A stretch of 64,000 bases of DNA, taken from contig JAIQFR010000006.1 in assembly GCA_020073205.1 (NCBI GenBank), positions 1 through 64,000 of the forward strand, in the 5' to 3' direction. The notes under the pieces were generated by a model. It had not been told where the DNA came from and ran no database searches. It saw nothing but the letters and a program-made list of their open reading frames with translations. This document shows, one piece after another, positions 1-8,540 of this stretch. How positions within the stretch are numbered: the first letter of the stretch is position 1; each line of letters starts with the position of its first letter. The translations under genes and the position numbers were made by a program. Source of the stretch: Terriglobia bacterium. GTDB lineage: Bacteria > Acidobacteriota > Polarisedimenticolia > Polarisedimenticolales > JAIQFR01.

Positions 1-23
1 GCGTCGTCTCGACCGCACGACCT

Positions 24-58
24 CGAAACCCCCGCGGCACCCGCCCGCGGGGGTTTCG
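24..58. terminator. strong hairpin, likely terminator of the ParA operon
   Basis: A perfect 14-bp inverted repeat (24-37 and 45-58, CGAAACCCCCGCGG and its complement) encloses a 7-nt loop. The stem ends in A/T-rich trinucleotides on both sides, so it could terminate transcription in either direction. It lies just beyond the stop codon of the leftward ParA-like operon. Confidence 0.7.
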
Positions 59-76
59 TGTCTTCCGCCGCCGATC

Positions 77-907
77 TCAGATGTTGAGCGTGCCGATGTC
101 GAGGAGCCGGGGAGGCGAGGGCGTCCCGGCGGCCGCGGCCGAGAGCAGGGCCGGAAGGAAGCCTCCCTCCGGCGGCCCGGCGAGCGGGAGAAGGACGTCG
201 CCGACAGGAGCGTCTTCCTCGTCCACCGGCGTCGAGCCCTCGCCGAGGAAATCCCGGACCATCGAGGTGTAGAGGTCGAGGGCCGCCGGATCCGACGCGT
301 GAGGCACAAGGACCACGGCGGGCAGGCTCTCGGCGAACTCCCGCGAGAGGCAGAACGCCGCGTGGACGACGCCGTCCCCCCCGTCGAGGGGGACGATGAG
401 CCCGCCGGCCAGGAACGCGGCTCTCGAGAGCGCCAGCCGGTCCTCCGCCGGTACGCGGACGATCACGAGGTCCGCTTCGCTCTCGTGGCGTCTTAGGCGC
501 TCGGCCACGGCCGCCAGGGAGGACGGAGCCTCGCGACGCAGGCCGTCGAGGCCGCACGGGACCGACGCGAACGGCACGGTCTCTCGCGCCTCGGCGACGC
601 CCGCAGGCGGGAGATCGGCAGGCCCGCCGGGAGAAGGGTGGCCGAAGTCCACGACGGCGACCTTCCGTCCTCCCTTGAGGGCCCAGCGAGCCACGGCCAG
701 GAGCGCTTCCGACCCGACCGAGGGGCCGAGTCCGGCAACGACCAGCATCCGGCGGGGAGATCGTTCCGGCCCCGTCTCGGGTGCCAAGGAGTTCGCGCGG
801 GTCCCGGAAGTGTTCGGAGGCGAGCCGAGCCCCCGCTCGCGGCTCATGAGCCGATTCAGCACCCCGGCGAGGGGGTGTCCGCCGGCCTCGTCGGCGAGTA
901 CCCGCAC
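77..907 (-). CDS. ParA/MinD-like protein with degenerate P-loop
   Basis: This 276-residue protein starts with GTG behind a GGAGG site, one base after the stop of the ParA-CBM gene, so the two are co-translated. After a disordered N-terminus of about 50 residues comes a ParA/MinD-like beginning (MLVVAGLGPSVGSEALL), followed by a strand ending in VVDFG and later DLVIVRVP. The layout matches the Walker A, A' and B strands of ParA-type NTPases, but the Walker A Lys/Thr (GKT) is missing, so ATP hydrolysis is unlikely. It may be an inactive partner of the adjacent ATPase. The family assignment rests on fold pattern and neighbourhood only; the function is unknown. Confidence 0.6.
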   Translation of the reverse strand: MRVLADEAGGHPLAGVLNRLMSRERGLGSPPNTSGTRANSLAPETGPERSPRRMLVVAGLGPSVGSEALLAVARWALKGGRKVAVVDFGHPSPGGPADLPPAGVAEARETVPFASVPCGLDGLRREAPSSLAAVAERLRRHESEADLVIVRVPAEDRLALSRAAFLAGGLIVPLDGGDGVVHAAFCLSREFAESLPAVVLVPHASDPAALDLYTSMVRDFLGEGSTPVDEEDAPVGDVLLPLAGPPEGGFLPALLSAAAAGTPSPPRLLDIGTLNI

Positions 908-908
908 G

Positions 909-1985
909 TCAGACCTCCAGCACCGAGTTCTTCGATCCGACCGCGTTCGTGACCTGCCGCGGGTTCAGCGGGTCCGCGATCCAGCGGCCGCCGACCACGA
1001 GCTTGTACTCGTACCGGCCCGGCTTTAGCGGCAGGAACTTGGTCCAGCTGCCGTCGTCGTGCTTCTCGAGCAGCACCCCGCGGTCCGGTTCCCAGGCGTT
1101 GAAGTCGCCGGCCAGCAGCACGTCCTCCGGCGCCACGTCGTGCCTCGACAGGTAGAGCCCCTCCCGCGCCACCGTGAGCCCCTGAGCCTGATCGATGGTC
1201 GGCGCTTCGACCGCGACCCTCGAGCGCTCGAGCTCCGCGGCGAGCGCTCGATAGTCTTCGACGATGGACGCGTGGGGAGCGTGGCGGTCGACCGGGAGGC
1301 CCCGCGCGGCAGCCTCGCGGACCCGCACGCTCGATCGGATCACGGTCAGGAGGGTCTGCTCGGGGAAGGTCCTCCGGATCTCCTCGACGGTCTGCCGCGC
1401 GAAATTCGACCGGCCGTCGTAAGCGTTCACCAGGACCCTCACGCGGGCACGGTGGTGCTTGCGCTCCGCGAGCAGTTGCACCAGCTCGACCAGACGGACG
1501 AGGCCGTGCATCGAATAGAGGCTCGGCTCGACCGGGGCCACGACCTCGTGGGCCGCCATGAGGGAGTTCAGCGTCAACAGGCCGAGCGAGGGTGGCCCGT
1601 CGATGATCACGCGATCCGCGAAGCCCGTGAGCGCCGCGAGGTGCTCCGCGAGCCGCTCCTCGCCTCCCGGTGCCCTCGCGAGCTCGGGCTCCAGCTCGGC
1701 CAGCTCCGCGCCGGAAGGGGCCAGAGACAGGTTTTCGGCGACCTTGACGAGGATCTCGGTGATCGGGAGCGCGTCCTCTTCCAAGCCGGATCGCGACAGG
1801 ACCCTTGCCAGCGAGGCCTCTCGGGCTGGGGCGGAGGCCCCCACCCCCAGCGTCGAGTGCCCCTGGGGGTCGAGGTCGACCAGCACGGTGCGGTGCCCCA
1901 GGGCGGCCAGAGCGGATGCGAGCTGGATCGCCGTGGTGGTCTTGCCGCAGCCGCCCTTCTGATTCACGAGAGCGAGGATGTGCAC
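909..1985 (-). CDS. ParA-family ATPase fused to a C-terminal CBM48-like domain
   Basis: The start is taken as GTG at 1985 because an AAGGGGGGAG ribosome site lies just upstream and the ParA fold begins immediately (VHILALVNQKGGCGKTT). The protein is 358 residues. It has a full deviant Walker A (KGGCGKTT, residues 10-17), the switch strand VLVDLDPQGHSTLG and the Walker B region VIIDGPPSLGLLT, so it should be an active ParA/Soj-type ATPase that binds ADP/ATP and probably DNA. The last 85 or so residues form a separate domain with the AMPK/CBM48 glycogen-binding pattern (LLAGDFNAWEPD, GSWTKFLPLKPGRYEYKLVV, then WIADPLNP). This fusion is unusual. The next gene encodes a degenerate ParA-like protein. 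No parB or parS is visible nearby, so a role in chromosome partitioning is not supported. Confidence 0.85.
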   Translation of the reverse strand: MHILALVNQKGGCGKTTTAIQLASALAALGHRTVLVDLDPQGHSTLGVGASAPAREASLARVLSRSGLEEDALPITEILVKVAENLSLAPSGAELAELEPELARAPGGEERLAEHLAALTGFADRVIIDGPPSLGLLTLNSLMAAHEVVAPVEPSLYSMHGLVRLVELVQLLAERKHHRARVRVLVNAYDGRSNFARQTVEEIRRTFPEQTLLTVIRSSVRVREAAARGLPVDRHAPHASIVEDYRALAAELERSRVAVEAPTIDQAQGLTVAREGLYLSRHDVAPEDVLLAGDFNAWEPDRGVLLEKHDDGSWTKFLPLKPGRYEYKLVVGGRWIADPLNPRQVTNAVGSKNSVLEV

Positions 1986-2188
1986 GGGTTCTCCCCCCTT
2001 GCCTGAATCCCGCGCGGCCGCCGCGCCCCTCGCACCGCGGGCCGCCGGGAGAAGCATTCGCGAATCCGCTTCGCCTCCCTTCCCCGGCGCGAGTCTAGGT
2101 CTCGCCGGCACCGGAGGTCAAGACGATCCTGAGGGCGTCTGGGTTAAGCTACGTCGGGCGCTGGCGCGTCGGGTCGTGCGAGGGTGCG

Positions 2189-3733
2189 GTGTGGCGGTTC
2201 GAGGCTGAGAAAGCCGCGGCGATCGACAAGTGGCTCTCCGGCCCCGCGGCGGGACTCGCGGTGGCCCTCGACGCCGCGGGCGCGGTCGAGGAGCACGATC
2301 TCTTCGCGGACACCGACGACCGGTCCTTCCATCGCGCCGGCTGCGCGCTTCGGGTCCGGCGGAGCGAAGGGCGCGTCGAGGCGGCCATGGTCTCGCTCCG
2401 GCCCGGGCCCGTCGCGACCGACCCCGTCCAAGTTCCCTCGCAAGATCCCGAGGGCCTGAGGCGCGCTCCGGATCCCCTGGGGACGCGCGTCCGCGCGGTG
2501 GCGGGGCCTCGGCCGCTCCGCTCGGTGCTGATCCTCAGGACCCGGCGGCGCCGGTTCTCGTTGCGGCTCCACGGCCGCCGTCGCGCGGAGCTCGAGATCG
2601 AGGAGATCGCCGCCCGACGTCCGGACGGACCCCCGACCGCAAGCTGGGCGTGCGCCCTGCTGACAGCGAACGAGCCTGAAGACCGGGCCGTCGCCGGGCT
2701 CGCGTCCGCAATGGAGACGGAGTTCGGGCTCGCCCCGGCCGGCGAGACGGCTTTCGAGACGGCCCTCGCCCGGCTCGGCATCGACCTCCCGATGCCTCCG
2801 GTCTCGGGAGCGGTCTCGACGATCGCCGAGGCGTCGGTCGGCGCGCTCGCCTACGCCGTCCTGCGCCGCCACCTCGGGGCGTTCCTGGCGAACGAGCCGG
2901 CGACGCGCCTCGGCGACGACCCCGAGGCGCTGCACGACATGCGGGTGGCCTCTCGCCGTCTTCGCGCCGCCCTCGCCCTGTTCGAGGAGGTGCTCCCGGC
3001 GCGCGCCCGCTCGTTCCGGCGGAGGCTCGGCCGGATCGGGGGGGCCCTCGGCGAGGTGAGGGACCTCGACGTGCAGCTCCAGCAGCTCGACGAGTTCCTC
3101 CGTGACGCGCCGGCGGCGGAGCGGCTCGTGATGCAGACCTACCTCGAGACCGTGGCGGCGCGCCGCGAGCGAGCGCGCCGGAGGATGCTCCTTGTGCTCG
3201 ACTCCCCCGGGTACGCCCGCCTCGCGGCGTCGCTCCGCGCCTTCGTCGAGCGCGAGCCGGCCCGGCGACGCCTCGAGGCGTGCCGCCCGGCCCTCGCCGC
3301 CGCGCCGGACATGATCCTGCGCCGCTACCGAAAGGTCAGGAGGATCGGCGATCGCCTGGCCCCCGTCTCGCCCGCTGCCGACTGGCACGCGCTACGAATC
3401 GCCTCGAAGCGCCTCCGCTACGCGCTGGAGTTCCACGCCGAGCTCTACGGCAAAGAGGCGAGCCTCATGATCGACGCGCTGGTGGACCTCCAGGACCTTC
3501 TGGGCCTGCACCAGGACGCCCAGGTGGCCATGGCGCATCTCGAGGACATCTGCGGCCCGAGAGGACGGCGCCTGGCGCGCGGCGCGGCGTTCGCCATGGG
3601 GAGGGTCGCGCAGCGGTACGCCCAGCGCGCGGAGGACCTGAGAGGCTCGTTTCCCAGGATCTACCGCGGGATTCGCGGGAAGCGGTGGCGGCGTCTGCGG
3701 GAGGCGATGGAAGCGGCGCGGCCGCACGCGTGA
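2189..3733 (+). CDS. CYTH-like / CHAD domain protein
   Basis: This 514-residue protein starts with GTG at 2189. The N-terminal half resembles a CYTH (triphosphate tunnel) domain, with FEAEK at the start, DLFADTDDRSFHRAGCALRVRR and later ELEIEEI strands. The canonical ExExK motif is compressed to ExEK, so catalysis is doubtful. The C-terminal half (about 210-500) is a CHAD domain: helical, with conserved His/Arg patterns such as ALHDMRVASRRLRAAL and WHALRIASKRLRYALEF. CHAD domains bind polyphosphate, and CYTH-CHAD fusions are usually linked to polyphosphate or phosphate metabolism. It is transcribed divergently from the ParA operon across a gap of about 200 bp. Confidence 0.85.
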   Translation: MWRFEAEKAAAIDKWLSGPAAGLAVALDAAGAVEEHDLFADTDDRSFHRAGCALRVRRSEGRVEAAMVSLRPGPVATDPVQVPSQDPEGLRRAPDPLGTRVRAVAGPRPLRSVLILRTRRRRFSLRLHGRRRAELEIEEIAARRPDGPPTASWACALLTANEPEDRAVAGLASAMETEFGLAPAGETAFETALARLGIDLPMPPVSGAVSTIAEASVGALAYAVLRRHLGAFLANEPATRLGDDPEALHDMRVASRRLRAALALFEEVLPARARSFRRRLGRIGGALGEVRDLDVQLQQLDEFLRDAPAAERLVMQTYLETVAARRERARRRMLLVLDSPGYARLAASLRAFVEREPARRRLEACRPALAAAPDMILRRYRKVRRIGDRLAPVSPAADWHALRIASKRLRYALEFHAELYGKEASLMIDALVDLQDLLGLHQDAQVAMAHLEDICGPRGRRLARGAAFAMGRVAQRYAQRAEDLRGSFPRIYRGIRGKRWRRLREAMEAARPHA

Positions 3734-3742
3734 GGCCGAAGG

Positions 3743-3759
3743 AGGGGCGAAGCGCCCCT
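3743..3759. terminator. hairpin between convergent genes
   Basis: AGGGGCG (3743-3749) pairs with CGCCCCT (3753-3759) around a 3-nt loop. It lies in the 30-bp gap between the stops of the convergent CHAD and metallopeptidase genes. It has no clear U-tract. Confidence 0.45.
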
Positions 3760-3763
3760 GCCG

Positions 3764-5818
3764 CTACTCCCTGCCCGCGTCGATGGCCTTGCGCGCCTCT
3801 CGCAGCAGCGTCCCCGGCGAGATGGGCAGAGACACGGCTCCGCGCATCCAGGCGTCCGGCGTCAGGCGCCCCTGACGGGCCATGCGCTCGAACTCCGCGC
3901 CGAATGGGCCTGCCCAAAGCTTCTCCCCGATCTCGAACGCGACGATGTGCCCGATGGCGTAGTCCGGGAGGTAGAGCGGGTAGGAGATCATGTGGGAGTA
4001 GATCGCGAGGATCTCCCGGTCCTTCACCCCGAACACGGGGGCGTAGTAACGATTCCAGACGCCGCGGGCGATGGAGAGCGTCGCCTGCCGCAGCTCCGCC
4101 GGCTTGGCTTCCGGGTGAGCGTACATCCAGTTCCAGACGCCCATGTCCACGAGCGAGACGCCGCCGATCTCGTAGACCGCCCAGAGGGTCGCAAGGGCCG
4201 CGCGCCCCCGCGCGTCCTCGTCCCGCCGCGCCAGTCCCAGGACCTCGAGGTCCCGGTCCTGGAAGGTGAACGCGAGCGCCTCGGTGAACGCGTTGTTCGG
4301 CACGCCGCTCAGGAGCCAGTGGTCGATCGCGTCCAGGGAGAAGACCTGCTCGCAGTTGTGTCCGAACTCGTGGAGGGCGATGCTGTACCCCTTGTAGTTC
4401 ATTCCGGACGTCTCGACCCGCGTGCGGAGGTGCGCCGAGTCACCGCGCCGGACCGCGCCCAGGGCGTGCCCCGCGCCGCGGGAGGGGTCCACCACGACGT
4501 GTTCGGCCAGCCAGCGGGCCCGTTCTCCCTCGAAGCCGAGCTTGACCAGGACGTTCGGAAGATCCGCCTTGAACGCCTCGGCGGTCGGGTACTTCTCCCG
4601 CACGATCCGGTCCAGCTCCTCCTCGCTGCGCGCGCCGCGAGGCTTGAACCCCGAGTACCAGACGTCGAACGGCTCGAGCGGCCGACCGAGGCGCTTCCGT
4701 ATCAAACCCGCGAGATCGCGGACTTCGGCGGACTCCAGCACGGAGACCAGCACCGCCTCGACTTCCTTCTCGGGGATCTGGCGGTCGAGCTCGAATCGCC
4801 GCGCGATGTAGGTCGGCGCGGTGGGGCAGTACGGGTCGGCCTTTCGCTCCGCCCGGAGGAAATCGAGGAGCTTCGCGTAGCGGGTGTCCGGCTCGCGGGC
4901 CTCGAGCCCGGCGCCCCCCCCGGCCATAGATCCTCCGGTCGGACGCACCTCGTTGGTCTCTGGGCACCACAGCACGTCCGGGTTGTCGATGACGGCGGCC
5001 GGGATCTCCTGGCGAACGATCCGCTCCATCACCTTCTGGATCATCCGTTGCTTCGCGAGGCCGTCGCGCTCGGCGTAGTGCGCCGCGAGCTCGTCCCTCA
5101 GGCCCCAGTGGGTGATGAGGCGAAGGTCGTCGGGAAACGGGCGCTTTCCGTCCGGCGTCAGGAGGCGCCCCATGCGGACGTTGTACCCGGCGATGTACTG
5201 GTCGGCCGCGGTCGAAGCGCGCGTGATCTCCTGGGTCACAGCGGCGGGGATCCGCTCCGCGAACCGATCCATGAGACGCGATCGCGCCCACGCCTCGCGG
5301 CTCCAGCCGGCGCCGCGCGCGAGGCGGTCGGCGAGGGTGTGCACCGGAAAGTTGAGCAGGGCGAGGAACGCCACCTTGCTGTGGAACAGGTCCTCGTCGA
5401 CGTGCGCCGCGAGGTCGACGTTCCCGAGCAGGCGATCCACCGGCTCCACGGGCCCGGTATCGAGGTCGAGAGGGGTCAGGAGCTCGCGCCGGACCTCGTG
5501 GAGGTGGCCGTCCACCTGCTCGAGCACGGTCTCGAGCCGCGCGAAGGTCCGGTCGAGGTCCGGCCCGGCCGCGACGAAGTTCTCCTCGCAGAATGCGCCG
5601 AAGGACGCGGCGTCGCCGTCCTCCGGCCACCAGCGCTGCGCCGCCTGGGCCACGCCGAGCCGGATCCTCTCCGCCTCCCCCTCGCCGAGTCGCGCCGCAA
5701 GACGCGCCACGATCGCTTTGACCGAGTCCGGTCCGATCGCCGGGGACGGACCCGAGGCGGCCGCCACCGGGAGGAGTAGCAAGAGCAGCGCGAGCACCGC
5801 CGGAGCACGAGCCGTCAT
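3764..5818 (-). CDS. secreted zinc metallopeptidase, M3/M2-like
   Basis: The start at ATG 5818 follows a GGGAGA site and gives a clear signal peptide (MTARAPAVLALLLLLLPVAA) on a 684-residue protein. The longer in-frame extension upstream overlaps the next gene and is rejected. Around residue 482 lies HEFGHNCEQ, the HExxH zinc motif in the HExGH form typical of M3-like gluzincins. A downstream Glu (NNAFTEALAF, about 25 residues later) could be the third zinc ligand. The long, mostly helical chain also fits M2/M3 peptidases. It is probably a periplasmic or secreted oligopeptidase. Exact family placement (M3 or a relative) is uncertain. Confidence 0.75.
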   Translation of the reverse strand: MTARAPAVLALLLLLLPVAAASGPSPAIGPDSVKAIVARLAARLGEGEAERIRLGVAQAAQRWWPEDGDAASFGAFCEENFVAAGPDLDRTFARLETVLEQVDGHLHEVRRELLTPLDLDTGPVEPVDRLLGNVDLAAHVDEDLFHSKVAFLALLNFPVHTLADRLARGAGWSREAWARSRLMDRFAERIPAAVTQEITRASTAADQYIAGYNVRMGRLLTPDGKRPFPDDLRLITHWGLRDELAAHYAERDGLAKQRMIQKVMERIVRQEIPAAVIDNPDVLWCPETNEVRPTGGSMAGGGAGLEAREPDTRYAKLLDFLRAERKADPYCPTAPTYIARRFELDRQIPEKEVEAVLVSVLESAEVRDLAGLIRKRLGRPLEPFDVWYSGFKPRGARSEEELDRIVREKYPTAEAFKADLPNVLVKLGFEGERARWLAEHVVVDPSRGAGHALGAVRRGDSAHLRTRVETSGMNYKGYSIALHEFGHNCEQVFSLDAIDHWLLSGVPNNAFTEALAFTFQDRDLEVLGLARRDEDARGRAALATLWAVYEIGGVSLVDMGVWNWMYAHPEAKPAELRQATLSIARGVWNRYYAPVFGVKDREILAIYSHMISYPLYLPDYAIGHIVAFEIGEKLWAGPFGAEFERMARQGRLTPDAWMRGAVSLPISPGTLLREARKAIDAGRE

Positions 5819-5840
5819 CGGGGAATCTCCCGGGGAGCGA

Positions 5841-6791
5841 TCAGCCGCCGCCGGCAAGCGAGAGCAGGCGCTGGAGAGCGCTCTCCACCGCCGCCTCGGC
5901 CTCGGCCTCGGTTTCCGCCGCGGCCTCGAGCGTGACACGGATCCGGTCGTCCGCCCGACGGAGTCCCGGGGCGTGGCTCTTGACCCAGACCTGCGGAAAT
6001 TCCTCCGCGAGCCGGTCGAGGATCGTCCGGAGCGAGGACTCGTCCGCGGTGGGCGTCTCGACCTCGCGGCGGGCGACCGCGCGCCTGGGCGCGATCTCCC
6101 GAAGGCGCTCGATCGCGGCATGGAACACCGCGCGCGCCTCTCCCGGGACCCCGGGCAGGCACAGCACGGTCACGCCGCCCGGCCGGCGAACGATCACACC
6201 CGGCGCCGTGCCGGTCTCGTTGGGGATCGGCTCGCCGCCCACCGGGATCGAGCACATCTTCTCGCGGGCGGGGGTGAGGCCGGATCGGGGCACCACCCGC
6301 TCCTGCTCGAGGCGGCGGTACGAGGACTCGACCATCTGCTTCGCGTGGGGGTGCATGGCGAGGGGGAGGCGGAGCGCGTCGGCGACCGCGCCGAGGGTCC
6401 GGTCGTCGGAGGTCGGGCCGAGCCCTCCCGTGGTGATCACGAGGCGAGCGCCGCGCTCGATCGCCTCGGTGACGGCCTCGGTGATCGAGCGATCGTGGTC
6501 GTCCACCGTGGTGATTCGGTGGACGATCGCACCCCGCTGGCTCAGCCAGCCGGCGAGGTAGCTCGCGTTGGCGTCCACGGTTCGGCCGCGGAGCAACTCG
6601 CGCCCCACCACGATGATCTCGACGTGGAGCGGTCCCGCATGCTCGACCCGTACCTTCGGCGCCAATCCCGCCGGCGGGCGCCTCCGCGCGGAGCGCGTTT
6701 CCTCGGGGTGCCGCCGGTCCACGACGCGACGCTGCGGCGGACGTTTCCTGGGGTCCACGGGCCCTCCTCGAGGGCCCAGAACATAGCACAT
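5841..6791 (-). CDS. CinA-like molybdopterin-binding domain protein
   Basis: The product matches the N-terminal (COG1058, MoCF/CinA) domain: EIIVVGRELLRGRTVDANAS, then VITTGGLGPTSDDRTLGAVA and VLCLPGVPGEARAVF. The C-terminal nicotinamide-nucleotide deamidase domain of full-length CinA is absent, so this is a domain-only version; its reaction, perhaps related to ADP-ribose or NMN repair, cannot be assigned. The start is uncertain. The frame opens at 6791, but the first 55 or so residues are unconserved and contain a perfect hairpin at 6759-6777. An internal GTG at 6722 or TTG at 6665 may be the true start. It sits just downstream of ispH on the same strand. Confidence 0.8.
   Translation of the reverse strand: MCYVLGPRGGPVDPRKRPPQRRVVDRRHPEETRSARRRPPAGLAPKVRVEHAGPLHVEIIVVGRELLRGRTVDANASYLAGWLSQRGAIVHRITTVDDHDRSITEAVTEAIERGARLVITTGGLGPTSDDRTLGAVADALRLPLAMHPHAKQMVESSYRRLEQERVVPRSGLTPAREKMCSIPVGGEPIPNETGTAPGVIVRRPGGVTVLCLPGVPGEARAVFHAAIERLREIAPRRAVARREVETPTADESSLRTILDRLAEEFPQVWVKSHAPGLRRADDRIRVTLEAAAETEAEAEAAVESALQRLLSLAGGG
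6759..6777 (-). terminator. perfect hairpin just downstream of ispH
   Basis: GGGCCCTC (6759-6766) pairs with GAGGGCCC (6770-6777) around a 3-nt loop. It lies between the ispH stop and the conserved part of the CinA-like gene. It may attenuate or process the transcript. No U-tract follows. Confidence 0.35.
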
Positions 6792-6800
6792 CGGCCGCGA

Positions 6801-7982
6801 TCAGACGTCGATGCCGCGGAACGACGCGATCCGGCGGATCACGTTCTCGATCTCGATGTCGGGTGTCGATGCGCCGGCCGTGAGACCGATGGTCACGGGG
6901 CCCTCGGGCAGCCAGCCCGCGGAGACGCCCTCCCGGCCGCTCCCCAGGGGCTGGTGCCGGATCCGCTCCGCGCTTTCCAGACCTTCGGCGGACCTGATGT
7001 GGTACGTGGGAGCCTTCGCGATCGCGATCTCCACCAGGTGGGTGGTGTTGGAAGAGTTGTACCCACCGATCACGACCATCAGGTCCAGCCGCACCTCCCC
7101 CAGCAGGGCGACCAGCGCGTCCTGCCGCTCCTGGGTGGCGCTGCAGATGGTGTCGAAGGAGCGGAAGCGCTTCGCCGCCTCGTCGGCCCCCCACCTCGCG
7201 ATCATCGCCGCGCGAACGCGGCCGGCGATGGCGAGCGACTCGCTGGAGAGCATCGTGGTCTGGTTGGCGCATCCGATCCGCTCGAGGTCGCGTTCCGGGT
7301 CGAATCCCGGGGAGATCGCGTCCGCGAAGAGGTGCAGGAAGCCGTCCCGATCGACTCGCCCCCCGATGTGGTCGCAGACCACCTCGGTCTGGACCCGGTC
7401 CCTCACCACGATGTACCGCCCCTCAGGGTGCTTCAGCGCCCGGGACGACGTGGCGCGGGTCTCCTCGTGCTCGTACTTGCCGTGGATCAGCGCGGTGAAC
7501 CCGTCGTGGGCGTAATTCTCGACGTTCTTCCAGACGTTGAGCACCGAGCCGCACGTCGTGTCCACGAGGACGGCGCCGGTCGCGCGCAGCGCGTCCATCT
7601 CGCCGAGGGGAACGCCGAACGCGGGCAGGATGACCACGTCGCGGCGTAGGAGCTCGGCGAACCCGGCGCTCCCCTCGAGGAGCCGGATTCCCATGTCCTG
7701 GAGCCGCCGGTTCACTCCCGGGTTGTGGATGATCTCGCCGACGACGAAGATCCGCCGATCCGGGAACTTCTCGCGGGTCTCGTACGCGTACTCCACGGCG
7801 CGGTCCACGCCGTAGCAGAATCCGAATTCCTGGGCGAGGCGGAACGACAGGTCGCCGACGTCGAGCCTCAGCCCCTCGCCCCGCATCCGCTCCACCATCT
7901 CGCTGTGGTAGTCGCGGGAGAGCCGCCCGGTGATGGCCTGCTTCAGGCCGAAGCCCCGGTTGACGTAGGTGGGCTCGCCCAT
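6801..7982 (-). CDS. ispH: 4-hydroxy-3-methylbut-2-enyl diphosphate reductase (long type)
   Basis: IspH/LytB reduces HMBPP to IPP and DMAPP in the last step of the MEP isoprenoid pathway, using a 4Fe-4S cluster. All three cluster cysteines are visible: C56 (FGFCYGVDRAVEYAYE), C144 (VDTTCGSVLNVW) and C280 (DTICSATQERQDAL). HNPGVNRRL and GGYNSSNTTHL are also present. At 393 residues it is longer than the roughly 310-residue E. coli enzyme. The N-terminal extension (NRGFGLK...DYHSEMVERM) and the Cys contexts match the plant/cyanobacterial long form. ATG at 7982 is chosen because conservation begins there; the upstream in-frame extension overlaps the next gene. Confidence 0.95.
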   Translation of the reverse strand: MGEPTYVNRGFGLKQAITGRLSRDYHSEMVERMRGEGLRLDVGDLSFRLAQEFGFCYGVDRAVEYAYETREKFPDRRIFVVGEIIHNPGVNRRLQDMGIRLLEGSAGFAELLRRDVVILPAFGVPLGEMDALRATGAVLVDTTCGSVLNVWKNVENYAHDGFTALIHGKYEHEETRATSSRALKHPEGRYIVVRDRVQTEVVCDHIGGRVDRDGFLHLFADAISPGFDPERDLERIGCANQTTMLSSESLAIAGRVRAAMIARWGADEAAKRFRSFDTICSATQERQDALVALLGEVRLDLMVVIGGYNSSNTTHLVEIAIAKAPTYHIRSAEGLESAERIRHQPLGSGREGVSAGWLPEGPVTIGLTAGASTPDIEIENVIRRIASFRGIDV

Positions 7983-8035
7983 GCCATCCCCGTCCCCATC
8001 ACGAGACCCGATCGCCGGCACGGGGAGCCGTCCCG

Positions 8036-8416
8036 TCAATGGTCGCGGTTGTCCGGATCCGCGAAAACGTCCTCGACGGTATTGACCTTTTTGTCGACCG
8101 CTCCCGGCTCCGAGCTCGTGGAGTTCGACGCGGCGCCCTTCGGCGTACCCTTCTTCGGCGAACCGCTCACCTTCGCGGCCGGCGGGGTCTTGACCGCCGC
8201 GTCGGCGACCGCGCTCTTTTTCTTCTTCTTGTTCTTGCTCGTCGCGTCGCGGGTAGCCGATGCGTCCTTCGTCCCGCCGTCGTCGGAGGCCGCGGCCGGG
8301 GTGCCCGAGGCGGCGTCGGCGGTCGAGGCGCGGGCCGCGGCGACCGGGGCGAGGATCAAGAGACCGGCGATCGCCAGGGCGAGCATTCGACGGATCTCTT
8401 CGATTCGGCAGCGCAT
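8036..8416 (-). CDS. small exported Lys/Ser/Ala-rich protein, unknown
   Basis: The start at ATG 8416 follows AGAGGAA at good spacing. The 126-residue product opens with a signal peptide (RRMLALAIAGLLILAPVAAA) and is otherwise low-complexity: Ala/Ser/Thr/Lys-rich, with a KNKKKKKS cluster and an acidic tail (VEDVFADPDNRDH). No domain is recognised. It is probably periplasmic and disordered. It lies between a lytic transglycosylase gene and ispH, all leftward. It is preferred over the overlapping longer frame because it has a proper ribosome site and a signal sequence. Confidence 0.6.
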   Translation of the reverse strand: MRCRIEEIRRMLALAIAGLLILAPVAAARASTADAASGTPAAASDDGGTKDASATRDATSKNKKKKKSAVADAAVKTPPAAKVSGSPKKGTPKGAASNSTSSEPGAVDKKVNTVEDVFADPDNRDH

Positions 8417-8540
8417 TCGTTCCTCTTTGACCCTGGCCGTGGCGAGCCACGCCCCGCCTCGGACCGGATCGGCCCTTTCGAAGGTACGACAGGCTCGGCC
8501 CGGCAGCAAGTCGCAGTCCGGGGGTCCGATCCGGCGGCGC

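Noticed and set aside
7983-8450. N-terminal extension of ispH
   Set aside because: It overlaps the small exported protein gene at 8036-8416 and has no ispH similarity; conservation begins at ATG 7982.
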